A stretch of 64,000 bases of DNA, taken from positions 310,001 through 374,000 of the forward strand of contig NZ_JAAVUW010000001.1 of NCBI RefSeq assembly GCF_018449605.1. Direction: 5' to 3'. The notes under the pieces are model-generated. The model did not search any database. It had not been told where the DNA came from and saw only the letters and a program-made list of their open reading frames with translations. Below are positions 1 through 8,340 of this stretch, piece after piece (within the stretch, counting starts at the first letter, position 1; each line of letters starts with the position of its first letter). The position numbers and the translations under genes were made by a program. This stretch comes from Luteibacter sp. dw_328. GTDB lineage: Bacteria > Pseudomonadota > Gammaproteobacteria > Xanthomonadales > Rhodanobacteraceae.

Positions 1-1
1 G

Positions 2-958
2 ATCCACGTTGTTTCCGCGACGGACCATTCCCATGCAGCCCTTTCCATGGGTGCGGTGGGGTATCTGCTGAAACCGGTCAAGCGGGCGCAGCTGGCCGAG
101 GTGCTGGGCAAGCTGGACGCGAGGCTTTCGCAGGCGGTCCGGCGCGTACTCGTGGTCGAGGACGACGATGTGCAGCGCGACGCCATCCGCCAGTTGCTGG
201 CGTCCGCGGATGTCGAAACAGTGGCGGCGGCGACGGCGGCGGAGTGCCTCGATCACCTCAAGAACCAGACCTTCGACTGCATGGTGCTCGACCTATCCTT
301 GCCCGACGCTTCCGGCTTCACGCTGCTGGAAACGCTGAGCGCCGAGGGTATCTATGCTTTCCCGCCGGTAATTGTCTATACCGGTCGCGATCTGACGGCG
401 GACGAGGAGGCGCGACTGCGCGTCTACTCGCGCTCCATCATCATCAAGGGCGCGAAGTCGCCCGAGCGCCTGCTCGACGAGGTGTCCTTGTTCCTGCACC
501 AGGTCGTCACCGAACTGCCTCAGGAACACCAGCGGATGATCCAGGAGGCGCAGCATCGCGATGCGCTTCTGGAAGGTCGGCGGGTGCTGGTGGTCGAGGA
601 CGACGTGCGCAACGTCTATGCGCTGATCAACATCCTCGAGCCCAGAGGCTGCGTGCTCACTGTTGCCCGCAATGGCCAGGAGGCCATCGATGCCCTGAAC
701 AAGGCCAGCGATGGCTCCGGCAACGACATCGATCTGGTGCTGATGGACGTAATGATGCCGGTGATGGATGGCCTGACGGCGACGCGGCAGATTCGCGCCG
801 ATCCGCGCTGGAAGAAACTGCCGATCATTACGCTCACCGCCAAGGCCATGCCTGACGATCAGGAGACCTGCCTGCAGGCGGGGGCGAGCGATTACATGGC
901 CAAGCCGCTCGACGTTGACAAACTGCTCTCGCTCGTTCGTGTGTGGCTCTCGCAGTGA
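2..958 (+). CDS. Hybrid sensor kinase, C-terminal part with three receiver domains (5' truncated)
   Basis: The frame is open from base 2, so the gene begins upstream of the window and only its C-terminus is seen. The first residues (VSATDHSHAAL..GAVGYLLKPV) are the end of a receiver domain with its conserved K-P. Two further complete REC domains follow. One has acidic pair EDDD and acceptor Asp in VLDLSLPD; the other has VVEDD, acceptor in LMDVMMPVMDG, TLTAKA and the AKPLD lysine. REC-REC-REC tails are typical of large phosphorelay kinases with HAMP, GAF and HATPase parts. The next gene (CheR-type) overlaps the stop, so this is the front of a signalling operon. The kinase portion is inferred, not seen. 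Confidence 0.85.
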   Translation: MHVVSATDHSHAALSMGAVGYLLKPVKRAQLAEVLGKLDARLSQAVRRVLVVEDDDVQRDAIRQLLASADVETVAAATAAECLDHLKNQTFDCMVLDLSLPDASGFTLLETLSAEGIYAFPPVIVYTGRDLTADEEARLRVYSRSIIIKGAKSPERLLDEVSLFLHQVVTELPQEHQRMIQEAQHRDALLEGRRVLVVEDDVRNVYALINILEPRGCVLTVARNGQEAIDALNKASDGSGNDIDLVLMDVMMPVMDGLTATRQIRADPRWKKLPIITLTAKAMPDDQETCLQAGASDYMAKPLDVDKLLSLVRVWLSQ

Positions 959-1800
959 GCTACATGGAAGACAGCGCGGTGGGCCGCCTCGAAGCGATCG
1001 AGGTAGAGCTGATCCTGGAAGCCTTGTTCCAGCGGTTTCACTACGATTTTCGCGGGTACTCCAGGGCGTCGATCACACGACGCCTGAAGCAGCTCCGCGA
1101 TAAGCTCGGTTACCGTACGCACTCGGCCATGCTCGAAGCGCTTTTGCACGATCCGTCCGTGGGGCCCCACGTGGTCAGTTACCTCACGGTGCAGGTCAGC
1201 GAGATGTTTCGCGACCCCTCCTATTTTCGTGCGCTACGCGAGCACGTCGTGCCGCACCTGCGTACCTACCCGTCGCTTAAGGTCTGGGTCGCCGGGTGTA
1301 GCAGTGGCGAGGAGTTCTATTCGCTGGCGATTCTTTTCCGTGAGGAGGGGCTGGAACAGCGAACGATGTTCTACGCCACGGACATCAACGCGGGAGCACT
1401 GGAGGCAGCGTCGGCAGGGGTGTACAACCTGGACCGCATCCGCGGGTTCACGGAGAACCACCAACAGTCCGGTGGCCGCTCCTCACTGTCGGATTACTAC
1501 ACCGCGGCCTATGGGAAGGCCTCGTTCGATCGTTCGCTGCGGGAGAGGGTCGTGTTCGCCGACCATAGCCTGGTCACCGATGCCGTGTTCGGGGAGATGC
1601 ACCTCATCTCCTGCCGGAACGTGCTGATCTATTTCGACAACACCCTGCAGAACCGAACCATCAAGTTGTTCAGCGATTCGCTCGTACGCAAGGGGTTCCT
1701 GGGTCTTGGCTCGAAGGAAAGCCTCCGGTTCTCCGCTCATGCCGATGCCTTCCAGGACTTCGTCCAGGAAGAGAGGATTTACCAGAAGCAGGATCTTTGA
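955..1800 (+). CDS. CheR-type protein-glutamate O-methyltransferase
   Basis: The product is a SAM-dependent methyltransferase of the CheR family, about 281 residues and close to the usual size. The N-terminal all-alpha part (FSRASITRRLKQLRDKLG-like region) precedes the SAM-binding motif VWVAGCSSGEEFYSLAI and the terminal signature MHLISCRNVLIYF. CheR proteins methylate receptor glutamates. Here no chemoreceptor is adjacent, so the target is probably a sensor kinase of the same operon. I chose the GTG at 955 because it gives a GTGA overlap with the upstream stop; GTG 943 and ATG 964 are alternatives. The partner demethylase CheB, often found in such clusters, is absent between this gene and the next. 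Confidence 0.85.
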   Translation: MSYMEDSAVGRLEAIEVELILEALFQRFHYDFRGYSRASITRRLKQLRDKLGYRTHSAMLEALLHDPSVGPHVVSYLTVQVSEMFRDPSYFRALREHVVPHLRTYPSLKVWVAGCSSGEEFYSLAILFREEGLEQRTMFYATDINAGALEAASAGVYNLDRIRGFTENHQQSGGRSSLSDYYTAAYGKASFDRSLRERVVFADHSLVTDAVFGEMHLISCRNVLIYFDNTLQNRTIKLFSDSLVRKGFLGLGSKESLRFSAHADAFQDFVQEERIYQKQDL

Positions 1801-1801
1801 C

Positions 1802-3403
1802 ATGGCTACTCCCATCACTGGTAAGAACACGGCCGTCATGAGCCCGGTTCATTTTCTTCTCGTCGACGACCTCGAGGACAACCTCGTTGCCCTCGAGGCA
1901 CTCTTGCGCCGTGACGACCTGGTGTTGCTCAGGGCCCGCTCGGGAGAAGAGGCGCTGGAACTCCTGCTCATCCACGACGTGGCGTTGGGACTGCTCGATG
2001 TGCAGATGCCGGGCATGGATGGCTTCGAACTCGCCGAGCTGATGCGCGGCAACGAACGCACGCGTCATGTACCCATTATTTTCCTGACGGCGAGCAATAC
2101 CGACAGCCAGAGGAAGTTCAGGGGTTATGAAGCGGGTGCGGTCGATTTCATCCAGAAGCCGGTCGAGTGGGACATCCTGCGTAGCAAGACGAAGGTCTTT
2201 TTCGACCTGCACCGGCAGAAGCAGCAGCTTGCGGCACAGCGCGACGAGCTCGAAGTTTACGCCGAGACGCTCACCCGTTCTGACCGCTACAAGGACCAGT
2301 TCCTCGCCATTCTCGCCCATGAGTTGCGCAACCCGCTCACGCCATTGCGGATGGGTCTGGATGTCCTGCGGGGGCAGCCCTCGCCAGAGCGGACGGAACA
2401 GATCCACGGTGTCATGGACCGCCAGCTGGTGCACCTGGTGCGCCTTGTGGATGACCTGCTCGATGTGTCACGCGTCAGCCAGGGCAAGATCGTGCTGAAG
2501 CGCGAGAAGGTCGAGATCGCGGAGATCGTCCAGTCGGCGCTTGAAGCGAGCCAGCCGTTTGTCGAGGGTGGCAATCACACGCTCAGGGTCAATACGGGTG
2601 CCCGGTCGCTTTGGGTCAACGGCGACAAGACGCGCCTCACGCAGGTGGTGGCGAACCTGCTCAACAATGCGGCCAAGTACACCCCGACGGGCGGCACGCT
2701 CACGCTGGATACCTACCGGGACGACCAGGACGTCGTGATTGCCGTGTCCGATAATGGCATGGGTATTCCGAAGGCCATGCAGTCGAACATCTTCGAGCTG
2801 TTTACCCAGGTGGGCGAGCACCTGACCCGCTCGCAGGGCGGCCTGGGTATCGGTCTCGCGCTGGTGAAGCAGCTCGTATCGATGCACGAGGGATCGATCT
2901 CGGTGAGTAGCGACGGCGAGAACAAGGGCAGCACGTTTGCCGTTCGGCTGCCTCTTCTCGTGGTCAACGACGAGGAGGCCAGCGAGCGCACGGTGACGGA
3001 CCCCGGGACAAACGGTGGTCCGCTCAGCATCCTGGTCGTCGACGACAACGCGGACATCGCCGAGACCTTCGGCTGGCTGCTGAGCGACATGGGACATGAG
3101 TACCGGATCGTTCTCGATGGACGGACGGCGCTGGAGGCTGCCCGTGAGTTCCGGCCGGACGTGGTCCTGCTCGACATCGGGATGCCTTCGATCGACGGCT
3201 ACGCTGTCTGCCGGGCGTTTCGCGACGATCCCGGCCTCCGATACCTGCCCATCATCGCGCAGACCGGGTGGGGGCAGGAGGCCGACAAGGCCGCGACCGC
3301 CCGGGCCGGTTTCGACTACCACCTGGTCAAGCCGGTGGGCTACGGCGAGTTGCAGCAGGCCCTGGCCTTCGTCATGCATGCGGATAGGGCGCAGGCTGGC
3401 TGA
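1802..3403 (+). CDS. Hybrid histidine kinase, REC-HisKA-HATPase-REC
   Basis: This is a soluble two-component protein of about 533 residues. An N-terminal receiver (LLVDDLEDN, acceptor about D66 in LLDVQMPGMDG, K in IQKPVEW) is followed by a short coiled linker, HisKA with phospho-His H173 in LAHELRNPLTPLR, and a HATPase_c domain (NLLNNAAKYTPTGG, DNGMGIP, GLGIGLALVK). A second receiver ends the protein (D414 acidic pair, acceptor D458 in LLDIGMPSIDG, K in LVKPVGYGEL). It has no transmembrane segment, so input must come through the first REC, plausibly from the upstream hybrid kinase. It starts one base after the CheR stop; ATG 1838 is an alternative start. Confidence 0.9.
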   Translation: MATPITGKNTAVMSPVHFLLVDDLEDNLVALEALLRRDDLVLLRARSGEEALELLLIHDVALGLLDVQMPGMDGFELAELMRGNERTRHVPIIFLTASNTDSQRKFRGYEAGAVDFIQKPVEWDILRSKTKVFFDLHRQKQQLAAQRDELEVYAETLTRSDRYKDQFLAILAHELRNPLTPLRMGLDVLRGQPSPERTEQIHGVMDRQLVHLVRLVDDLLDVSRVSQGKIVLKREKVEIAEIVQSALEASQPFVEGGNHTLRVNTGARSLWVNGDKTRLTQVVANLLNNAAKYTPTGGTLTLDTYRDDQDVVIAVSDNGMGIPKAMQSNIFELFTQVGEHLTRSQGGLGIGLALVKQLVSMHEGSISVSSDGENKGSTFAVRLPLLVVNDEEASERTVTDPGTNGGPLSILVVDDNADIAETFGWLLSDMGHEYRIVLDGRTALEAAREFRPDVVLLDIGMPSIDGYAVCRAFRDDPGLRYLPIIAQTGWGQEADKAATARAGFDYHLVKPVGYGELQQALAFVMHADRAQAG

Positions 3404-3449
3404 GGGGTAAACCTTTCCGGCCTCCGCAGGCACTCACCGCTACCGTAGG

Positions 3450-3486
3450 CCGCTGCCGCGGGATCGCCGATGAATCGGCTCCTACA
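3450..3486 (-). repeat. REP-like palindromic element, copy 1
   Basis: It contains the perfect inverted repeat GCCGATGAATCGGC next to a GC-rich second stem (CCGC..GCGGG) and ends in CTCCTACA. The same unit, in the opposite orientation, occurs at 39602 and 52743, and a divergent pair lies at 54931-55000. Such intergenic GTAGGAGCCG..CGGCGATCCCGC units are common REP elements in Pseudomonas and Xanthomonadales and are thought to be mobilised by RAYT (Y1) transposases; no RAYT gene is in the window. This copy lies between the signalling operon and the acyltransferase. Confidence 0.75.
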
Positions 3487-3521
3487 ACAGACAGACGGAC
3501 GGACAGGGGCGCGGTGCCTGC

Positions 3522-4631
3522 ATGAAGATCGTCTTCGCCAACCAACTGCGAGCGGTCGCCGCGCTGTCGGTTGTGCTGAACCACTACTGGGGTATCTTCT
3601 TCGTGCCGGCCGTGCGCGCGATCGTCGGCGTGCCAGCGCGTTTCGTCGTGGAGCAACCGGCATATACGCGGCACGTGTTGTCGCCCGGGGCGGGCGGCTT
3701 TCTCTACGGCGCCTTCGGCGTTGGCGTGTTCTTCCTCATAAGCGGTTTCGTCATCCCGATCAGCCTCAGGCATCTGTCGGCGGGGCAATTCCTGGTGCGC
3801 CGGTTCTTTCGCATCTATCCCGTCTACTGGTTCTGTCTGCTAATCAGCCTCGCCCTGTACGTGGTGAGTTCGAGGTACTGGTCGACGCCGCTGTCGGGCA
3901 GGGTGAGCCTGTCGTTCGTGGCAGAAAATCTCCCGCTGCTTCACAGCGCGGTAGGCATACCGTCGCTGGACTTCGTCTGCTGGTCGTTGGCGGTGGAAGT
4001 AAAGTTCTACGTTGTCCTGGCCGTGATCTTCATGCTCGGAACGAGTGCGCACAAGGTGGTCATGCTTTGCGTGGGTTTCCTGGCTTTGGCTTGCCTTGCC
4101 ACCTACATCACCACGCATGGACAGTATCCGGATTCCGTCTTCTCGTACCTGGTATCCGACATGAAATACATGAGTTTCATGTTCCTCGGCTGCCTGTTCT
4201 ATTTTGTTCTTTACGGCGAGCTCGACGCGCGGTCGGCCATGGGTTACGGGGTGCTTATCTTTGGCCTGTTCGTCACGATCGGCTCGTTCCATGAAAGGGC
4301 GATTTTCGGGCCGCTGGTCAGGAACTACACGTACGCGCTCGTCCTTTTCTGGGCGTGCTATCTGCGCCGGAGTCGATTCAGGAAGAACAGGATCCTCGAC
4401 TTCCTGGCGGACATCAGCTTCCCGCTTTACCTGGTTCATTCGATGATCGGATACGTGACCATGCCGATCCTGATCGACCACGGCGTGCCCTACACATTGT
4501 CCTGGCTCGCGTGCGCGGCTTTGTCGGTGCTTGTCGCGTGTCTTGTCCATAAGTACGTCGAGTTGCCCGTCAATGCCTTCGGAAAGTCCACCTCAGAGGC
4601 CCTTGACCGCGGCATCCCGGCACGTATTTGA
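3522..4631 (+). CDS. Acyltransferase family 3 membrane protein
   Basis: This is a polytopic inner-membrane protein of 369 residues with about ten hydrophobic segments. The N-terminus matches acyltransferase_3 (OafA/ExoZ/NodX type): NQLRAVAALSVVLNHYW with the characteristic His, then GVGVFFLISGFVIPISLRH and a basic RFFRIYPVYW loop. A second signature, DISFPLYLVHSMIGYV, lies near the C-terminus. Family members move acetyl or other acyl groups onto exported polysaccharides or lipids; the acceptor here is unknown. The gene is monocistronic, between a REP element and the leader region of the TonB receptor. The ATG at 3522 places the first conserved motif at residue 7. Confidence 0.88.
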   Translation: MKIVFANQLRAVAALSVVLNHYWGIFFVPAVRAIVGVPARFVVEQPAYTRHVLSPGAGGFLYGAFGVGVFFLISGFVIPISLRHLSAGQFLVRRFFRIYPVYWFCLLISLALYVVSSRYWSTPLSGRVSLSFVAENLPLLHSAVGIPSLDFVCWSLAVEVKFYVVLAVIFMLGTSAHKVVMLCVGFLALACLATYITTHGQYPDSVFSYLVSDMKYMSFMFLGCLFYFVLYGELDARSAMGYGVLIFGLFVTIGSFHERAIFGPLVRNYTYALVLFWACYLRRSRFRKNRILDFLADISFPLYLVHSMIGYVTMPILIDHGVPYTLSWLACAALSVLVACLVHKYVELPVNAFGKSTSEALDRGIPARI

Positions 4632-4717
4632 CATTCGTAACTTCCTGAAGCAGCATGTGACAAGGTTCGGACATCTAAACGTCCCATCCCCTGGACACAT
4701 CGCGAGGCAACACCATC

Positions 4718-4801
4718 TTGATCCCGCAGCAGCTCACCAACACGCATTCCATGGCCATCGCCCCGTCGATCGCTGCGTGTTGTTGTTGCCGTACTGCCTG
4801 A
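4718..4801 (+). CDS. Putative cysteine-run leader peptide (uORF)
   Basis: A very short ORF sits in the 297-bp gap before the TonB receptor. From ATG 4751 it reads MAIAPSIAACCCCRTA and stops at 4799-4801. An in-frame TTG at 4718, preceded by GAGG at 4704-4707, would add 11 residues. Four consecutive Cys codons (TGT TGT TGT TGC) just before the stop are what one expects of a leader peptide whose translation senses cysteinyl-tRNA supply. The receptor's neighbours (flavin monooxygenase of the sulfonate/sulfone class) fit a sulfur-responsive role. Translation and attenuation are inference; only the ORF, its codons and its position are seen. Confidence 0.5.
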   Translation: MIPQQLTNTHSMAIAPSIAACCCCRTA

Positions 4802-4828
4802 TCCGCCAGTGCTGAAGCGCTGAGCCGG

Positions 4829-4845
4829 GCCGCCACCAAGGCGGC
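4829..4845 (+). promoter_or_regulatory. Hairpin downstream of the leader peptide
   Basis: GCCGCC-ACCAA-GGCGGC forms a six-pair stem 28 bases after the leader peptide stop and 84 bases before the receptor ATG. It has no U-tract, so it is not a classic intrinsic terminator. It could be part of an attenuator or a sequestering structure together with the flanking GAGCC/GGCTC alternatives. Function is inferred from position only. Confidence 0.3.
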
Positions 4846-4928
4846 TCTCGTTCGCTGATTCCACTCGCCTTTCGCGGCTAACTTGCCGCGTCGTTACGGC
4901 GTTGCCTGCAAAAACGAAGGAATATCCC

Positions 4929-7325
4929 ATGAGGCATCCCCAGCCCTCACGCGCTGCCCTGTCCGTGCTGATCGCGGCTGCCCTGTACGCCCACGCTGCC
5001 CAAGCCCAGGACAAACCCAGCGGCGATGCCGGCGATTCGGCCACGAAATTGCAGACGGTCGTGGTCACCGGCACCCGCTCGGTAAATCGTAGCCAGAGCA
5101 GCTCCCTGTCGCCGATCGACGTCGTCTCCTCGCAGGATCTCCAGTCCTTCGGCGATACCCAGCTTGGCGCGGTGCTGTCGCGTCTGGCCCCGTCGCTCAA
5201 CTTCCCCCGCGCCCCGGGCAACGATGGTTCGGGCATTGTCCGGCCGGCCGCGCTGCGCGGTCTTTCGCCCGATGAGACCCTGGTGCTGGTCAACGGGAAG
5301 CGCTGGCATACGGGCGCCCTGCTGAACCTGCAGGGCGCGCTTGGCCGGGGCTCAGCGCCTGCCGATCTCAATTCCATTCCGATCTCGGCGATCGACCACA
5401 TCGAGATCCTTCGCGACGGTGCATCCGCGCAATACGGTTCGGATGCCATCGCCGGTGTGATCAACATCGTTCTGAAGGGCGCTGCGGGGCCGGGTAGCAA
5501 CGAAGCCAGTGTCACGGCGGGGCGATACAGCGCGGGCGATGGAAAGCAGTGGCAGGGTGAGGCGAGCCTGGGTGTGCCGCTCGGAGGCAACAAGGGCTGG
5601 GCACGCCTGAGCGTGGTCGATGGGCATGCCGATGCGACCGACCGGGGAGGACGCGACTTCCGCGACCCCACGTCGCCTGTGTACGGGCAACGCACGCAGC
5701 GTATCGGTGAGCCGGACATCACCACTCACCAGGCTTTGTTGAACGTGCAGTACGCGCTGGCGTCGAACGTGGACTTCTACGCCTTCGCGGACACAAGCAG
5801 CCGTGAAGGAACGTCGCCCGCACTCTTTCGCACGTACAACAGCTCGCGCAATGTGCCGTCCATTTATCCGGACGGCTACCTGCCGCTCAACGACGTGCGC
5901 TCGATCGACAGTGCGGTCGTCGCCGGCGTTCGCGGTACGACAGACAACGGTTGGCGATGGGATATCAGCGGCAACTACGGTCGCAACCGGGTGAGCATCG
6001 ACCCGATCCATACGCTCAACGTCGACCTGGGCGCGGCCAGTCCCACGCAGTTCAATGCGGGTCGGCTTATCGCGACACAGAAAGCGTTCGACGTCGATAT
6101 CGCGCGCGATCTCACGCTGGGCTGGTTGGACAACCCGGTGACGCTAGCCTTTGGCGTGGAGTACCTGCATCAGGAATACGAGATCGAGCCGGGCGACCCG
6201 GCGTCGTATTTCGGTACGGGCTCGCAGGGATTTCCGGGCTTCCAGCCGGGCGACGCAGGCAAGCACACGCGGCATGACGTGGCCGAGTACCTGAGCCTGG
6301 AAAACCAGATCACGGACAAGCTCAGCGGCTCGCTGGCCTTGCGCCACGAGGACTATACGGACTTCGGCAACACGACATCCGGCACGTTATCGGCGCGCTA
6401 CGACTTCACCGATAGCTTCGCGCTTCGCGGTACGGCGGCCACCGGCTTTCGCGCGCCGTCCTTGCCACAGCAGTTCTATTCGACGACGTCGACCAACGTG
6501 ATCGGTGGCGTGCCGACGCAGATCCGCAACTTCGCGGTGAACGATCCGGTCGCACAGGCACTTGGCGCCGAGCCGCTGAAGGCGGAGAAGTCGCACAACT
6601 ACACCTTGGGCGCGGTGTACGCGCCAGGCGCGTGGACGCTGTCGCTGGACCTCTACCAGATCACCATTGGCGATCGTATCGTTCCCTCCGAAAACCTTGT
6701 CGGCGATCAGGTGCAAGGATTCCTCGAGAGCCGGGGCTTCTCGAACATCCAGGGTGGCAGTTATTTCACCAACGCCCTGAAGACGCGAACGCGTGGCGTG
6801 GACTTCAGCAGTGGCTATCGTCTCGACCTCGGAACGGCCGGAACACTGCAGTTCACTGCCGCGTACAATCGCAACCACACGTCGATCCTTTCCGTGGCGC
6901 CCAATCCGCCGCAGCTCGCGGCGAACGGCCTCGAGTTGGTGCGCGTGGGGCATATTGCGCAGGGTTACATCACGAACGGCGCGCCACGCGACAAGATTGC
7001 GCTGGGAACGGATTACGGTCTCGGCCATTGGAACTTCCATGGCGCGTTGACTCGCTATGGCCAATTCACCGTCAATCAGGATCCGGTCAGTAATCCCGGT
7101 TTCGACCAGGTGTTCCCCGCGCGTTGGCTGCTGGACCTGTCGGGCAGCTATGCGCTTCAGGGCTGGACCTTCACCGCAGGCGTCGACAACCTCACCAACG
7201 TCTATCCGCAGAAGTACAAGGCCGGAAGCGACGGTGCCGTGGGAGGCACCTGGCCGTATCCGGACTATTCCCCCTTCGGCTATAGCGGCAGGTATCTGTA
7301 CACGAGGGTCAGCTATCGCTGGTGA
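4929..7325 (+). CDS. TonB-dependent outer-membrane receptor
   Basis: This outer-membrane active transporter has about 798 residues. A signal peptide ends at AHAAQAQ, followed by a TonB-box-like LQTVVVTGTR, a plug domain (RGLSPDETLVLVNGKRWH, EILRDGASAQYGSDAIAGVINIVLK) and a long beta-barrel ending in the aromatic strand YLYTRVSYRW. Start chosen at ATG 4929 with GAAGGA eight bases upstream; a longer frame exists but would precede the signal peptide. The substrate cannot be read from sequence. The Cys-run leader upstream and the convergent ATP-grasp/flavin monooxygenase operon suggest an organosulfur compound or other nutrient. The 3' end overlaps the convergent monooxygenase by 17 bp. Confidence 0.93.
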   Translation: MRHPQPSRAALSVLIAAALYAHAAQAQDKPSGDAGDSATKLQTVVVTGTRSVNRSQSSSLSPIDVVSSQDLQSFGDTQLGAVLSRLAPSLNFPRAPGNDGSGIVRPAALRGLSPDETLVLVNGKRWHTGALLNLQGALGRGSAPADLNSIPISAIDHIEILRDGASAQYGSDAIAGVINIVLKGAAGPGSNEASVTAGRYSAGDGKQWQGEASLGVPLGGNKGWARLSVVDGHADATDRGGRDFRDPTSPVYGQRTQRIGEPDITTHQALLNVQYALASNVDFYAFADTSSREGTSPALFRTYNSSRNVPSIYPDGYLPLNDVRSIDSAVVAGVRGTTDNGWRWDISGNYGRNRVSIDPIHTLNVDLGAASPTQFNAGRLIATQKAFDVDIARDLTLGWLDNPVTLAFGVEYLHQEYEIEPGDPASYFGTGSQGFPGFQPGDAGKHTRHDVAEYLSLENQITDKLSGSLALRHEDYTDFGNTTSGTLSARYDFTDSFALRGTAATGFRAPSLPQQFYSTTSTNVIGGVPTQIRNFAVNDPVAQALGAEPLKAEKSHNYTLGAVYAPGAWTLSLDLYQITIGDRIVPSENLVGDQVQGFLESRGFSNIQGGSYFTNALKTRTRGVDFSSGYRLDLGTAGTLQFTAAYNRNHTSILSVAPNPPQLAANGLELVRVGHIAQGYITNGAPRDKIALGTDYGLGHWNFHGALTRYGQFTVNQDPVSNPGFDQVFPARWLLDLSGSYALQGWTFTAGVDNLTNVYPQKYKAGSDGAVGGTWPYPDYSPFGYSGRYLYTRVSYRW

Positions 7326-8340
7326 CCTGGATCACCTGCCGCGAGAAGCGTTCCATCTCCTCCAGCTGCGGGCTCATCTGCAACAACAGCAGATCAAGGC
7401 CCGCGGCGGAGAATTCGGCGATACGGGCGCGTACCTGCGCTGGCGTACCGACCAGCCCGGGACGCAGGCCACGGTTGGAAACCGAGTATTCCTTGATCTT
7501 CAGCTCGCGCTCGAGCTGCGTTCCTGAGAGCCACTGGTCGAAGTTGGCAAAGCCGGGCGCCTCGGTATCCAATGCCGTGATGCGCTCGACCTCGGCCAGC
7601 GCCTCTTCCTCGGTGTCGCGCACGATCGCATAGGCGGCCATGCCGTACTGCATCGGCGGCTGGCCATTGCGCTCCCTCCGGGCACGCATGTCGGCGATCT
7701 TCTCGGCAATGAACGCCGGCTCGTCGCCGTGCATGACATAAGCATCGCAGCGTTCGGCGATAAGCGTCTTGGCGGCCTCGGATTCCCCGCCGGCATAGAT
7801 GGTCGGCCGTGGTGACGAGAGCGGCTTCGGCTCGCAGATGGCGTCCTTCAGCTGGTATCGCTCACCGGTGAAAGTGAAGGGGGTTTGCGACCAGAGACCA
7901 TCGATCACCTGCAGCCACTCGTTGGTGCGCGCGTAACGGTCGTCGTGCTGGTCGAATTGCAGGCCGTACTGGTTGGCTTCGTCCGCCCACCAGGAGGAGA
8001 CGACGTTCAGCGCAAGCCGTCCGCCGGAGATGCGGTCGATATTGGCAGCCTGCTTGGCGAAGAGGGCCGGCTGGTGAAAGTTGGGGCGCACCGCCACCAT
8101 GATCTCGAGCTTCTTTGTGACGGCTGCCAGGGCCGCCGCACTCGACCAGGCGTCGAGCGCGGGCTCAGTGACGCCTTTGATGTCGTTGAGGTTCAATTCG
8201 GCGATGAGTGTGAGGTCATAGCCGATCTCCTCGGCGCGTAGACACAGCCGGCTGAGGTACTCCCAGCTCGCCTCCATGTTCTCGTCGCGGATGTTGCGTA
8301 GCCATCCGCCGAAGACAGGCGCCCAGAATCCGTACCTCAT
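7309..8340 (-). CDS. LLM-class flavin-dependent monooxygenase (SfnG/SsuD/RutA-like)
   Basis: This is a 343-residue bacterial-luciferase-type TIM-barrel enzyme that would use reduced FMN and oxygen. It begins MRYGFWAPVFGGWLR. Family motifs include VAVRPNFHQPALFAKQAANID, ISGGRLALNVVSSWW, the PTIYAGGESEAA phosphate-binding loop and a C-terminal LVGTPAQVRARI. Close relatives oxidise alkanesulfonates, dimethyl sulfone or pyrimidine rings; the exact substrate is not decidable here. Start ATG 8340 overlaps the ATP-grasp stop as ATGA, so the two are translationally coupled. The gene converges on and overlaps the TonB receptor, and no reductase is adjacent, so a separate FMN reductase must serve it. 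Confidence 0.88.
   Translation of the reverse strand: MRYGFWAPVFGGWLRNIRDENMEASWEYLSRLCLRAEEIGYDLTLIAELNLNDIKGVTEPALDAWSSAAALAAVTKKLEIMVAVRPNFHQPALFAKQAANIDRISGGRLALNVVSSWWADEANQYGLQFDQHDDRYARTNEWLQVIDGLWSQTPFTFTGERYQLKDAICEPKPLSSPRPTIYAGGESEAAKTLIAERCDAYVMHGDEPAFIAEKIADMRARRERNGQPPMQYGMAAYAIVRDTEEEALAEVERITALDTEAPGFANFDQWLSGTQLERELKIKEYSVSNRGLRPGLVGTPAQVRARIAEFSAAGLDLLLLQMSPQLEEMERFSRQVIQVTSDS

Noticed and set aside
4632-4928. A SAM, cobalamin or TPP riboswitch before the TonB receptor
   Set aside because: I could not find the conserved cores of these riboswitches; the Cys-run ORF with a nearby hairpin explains the gap better.
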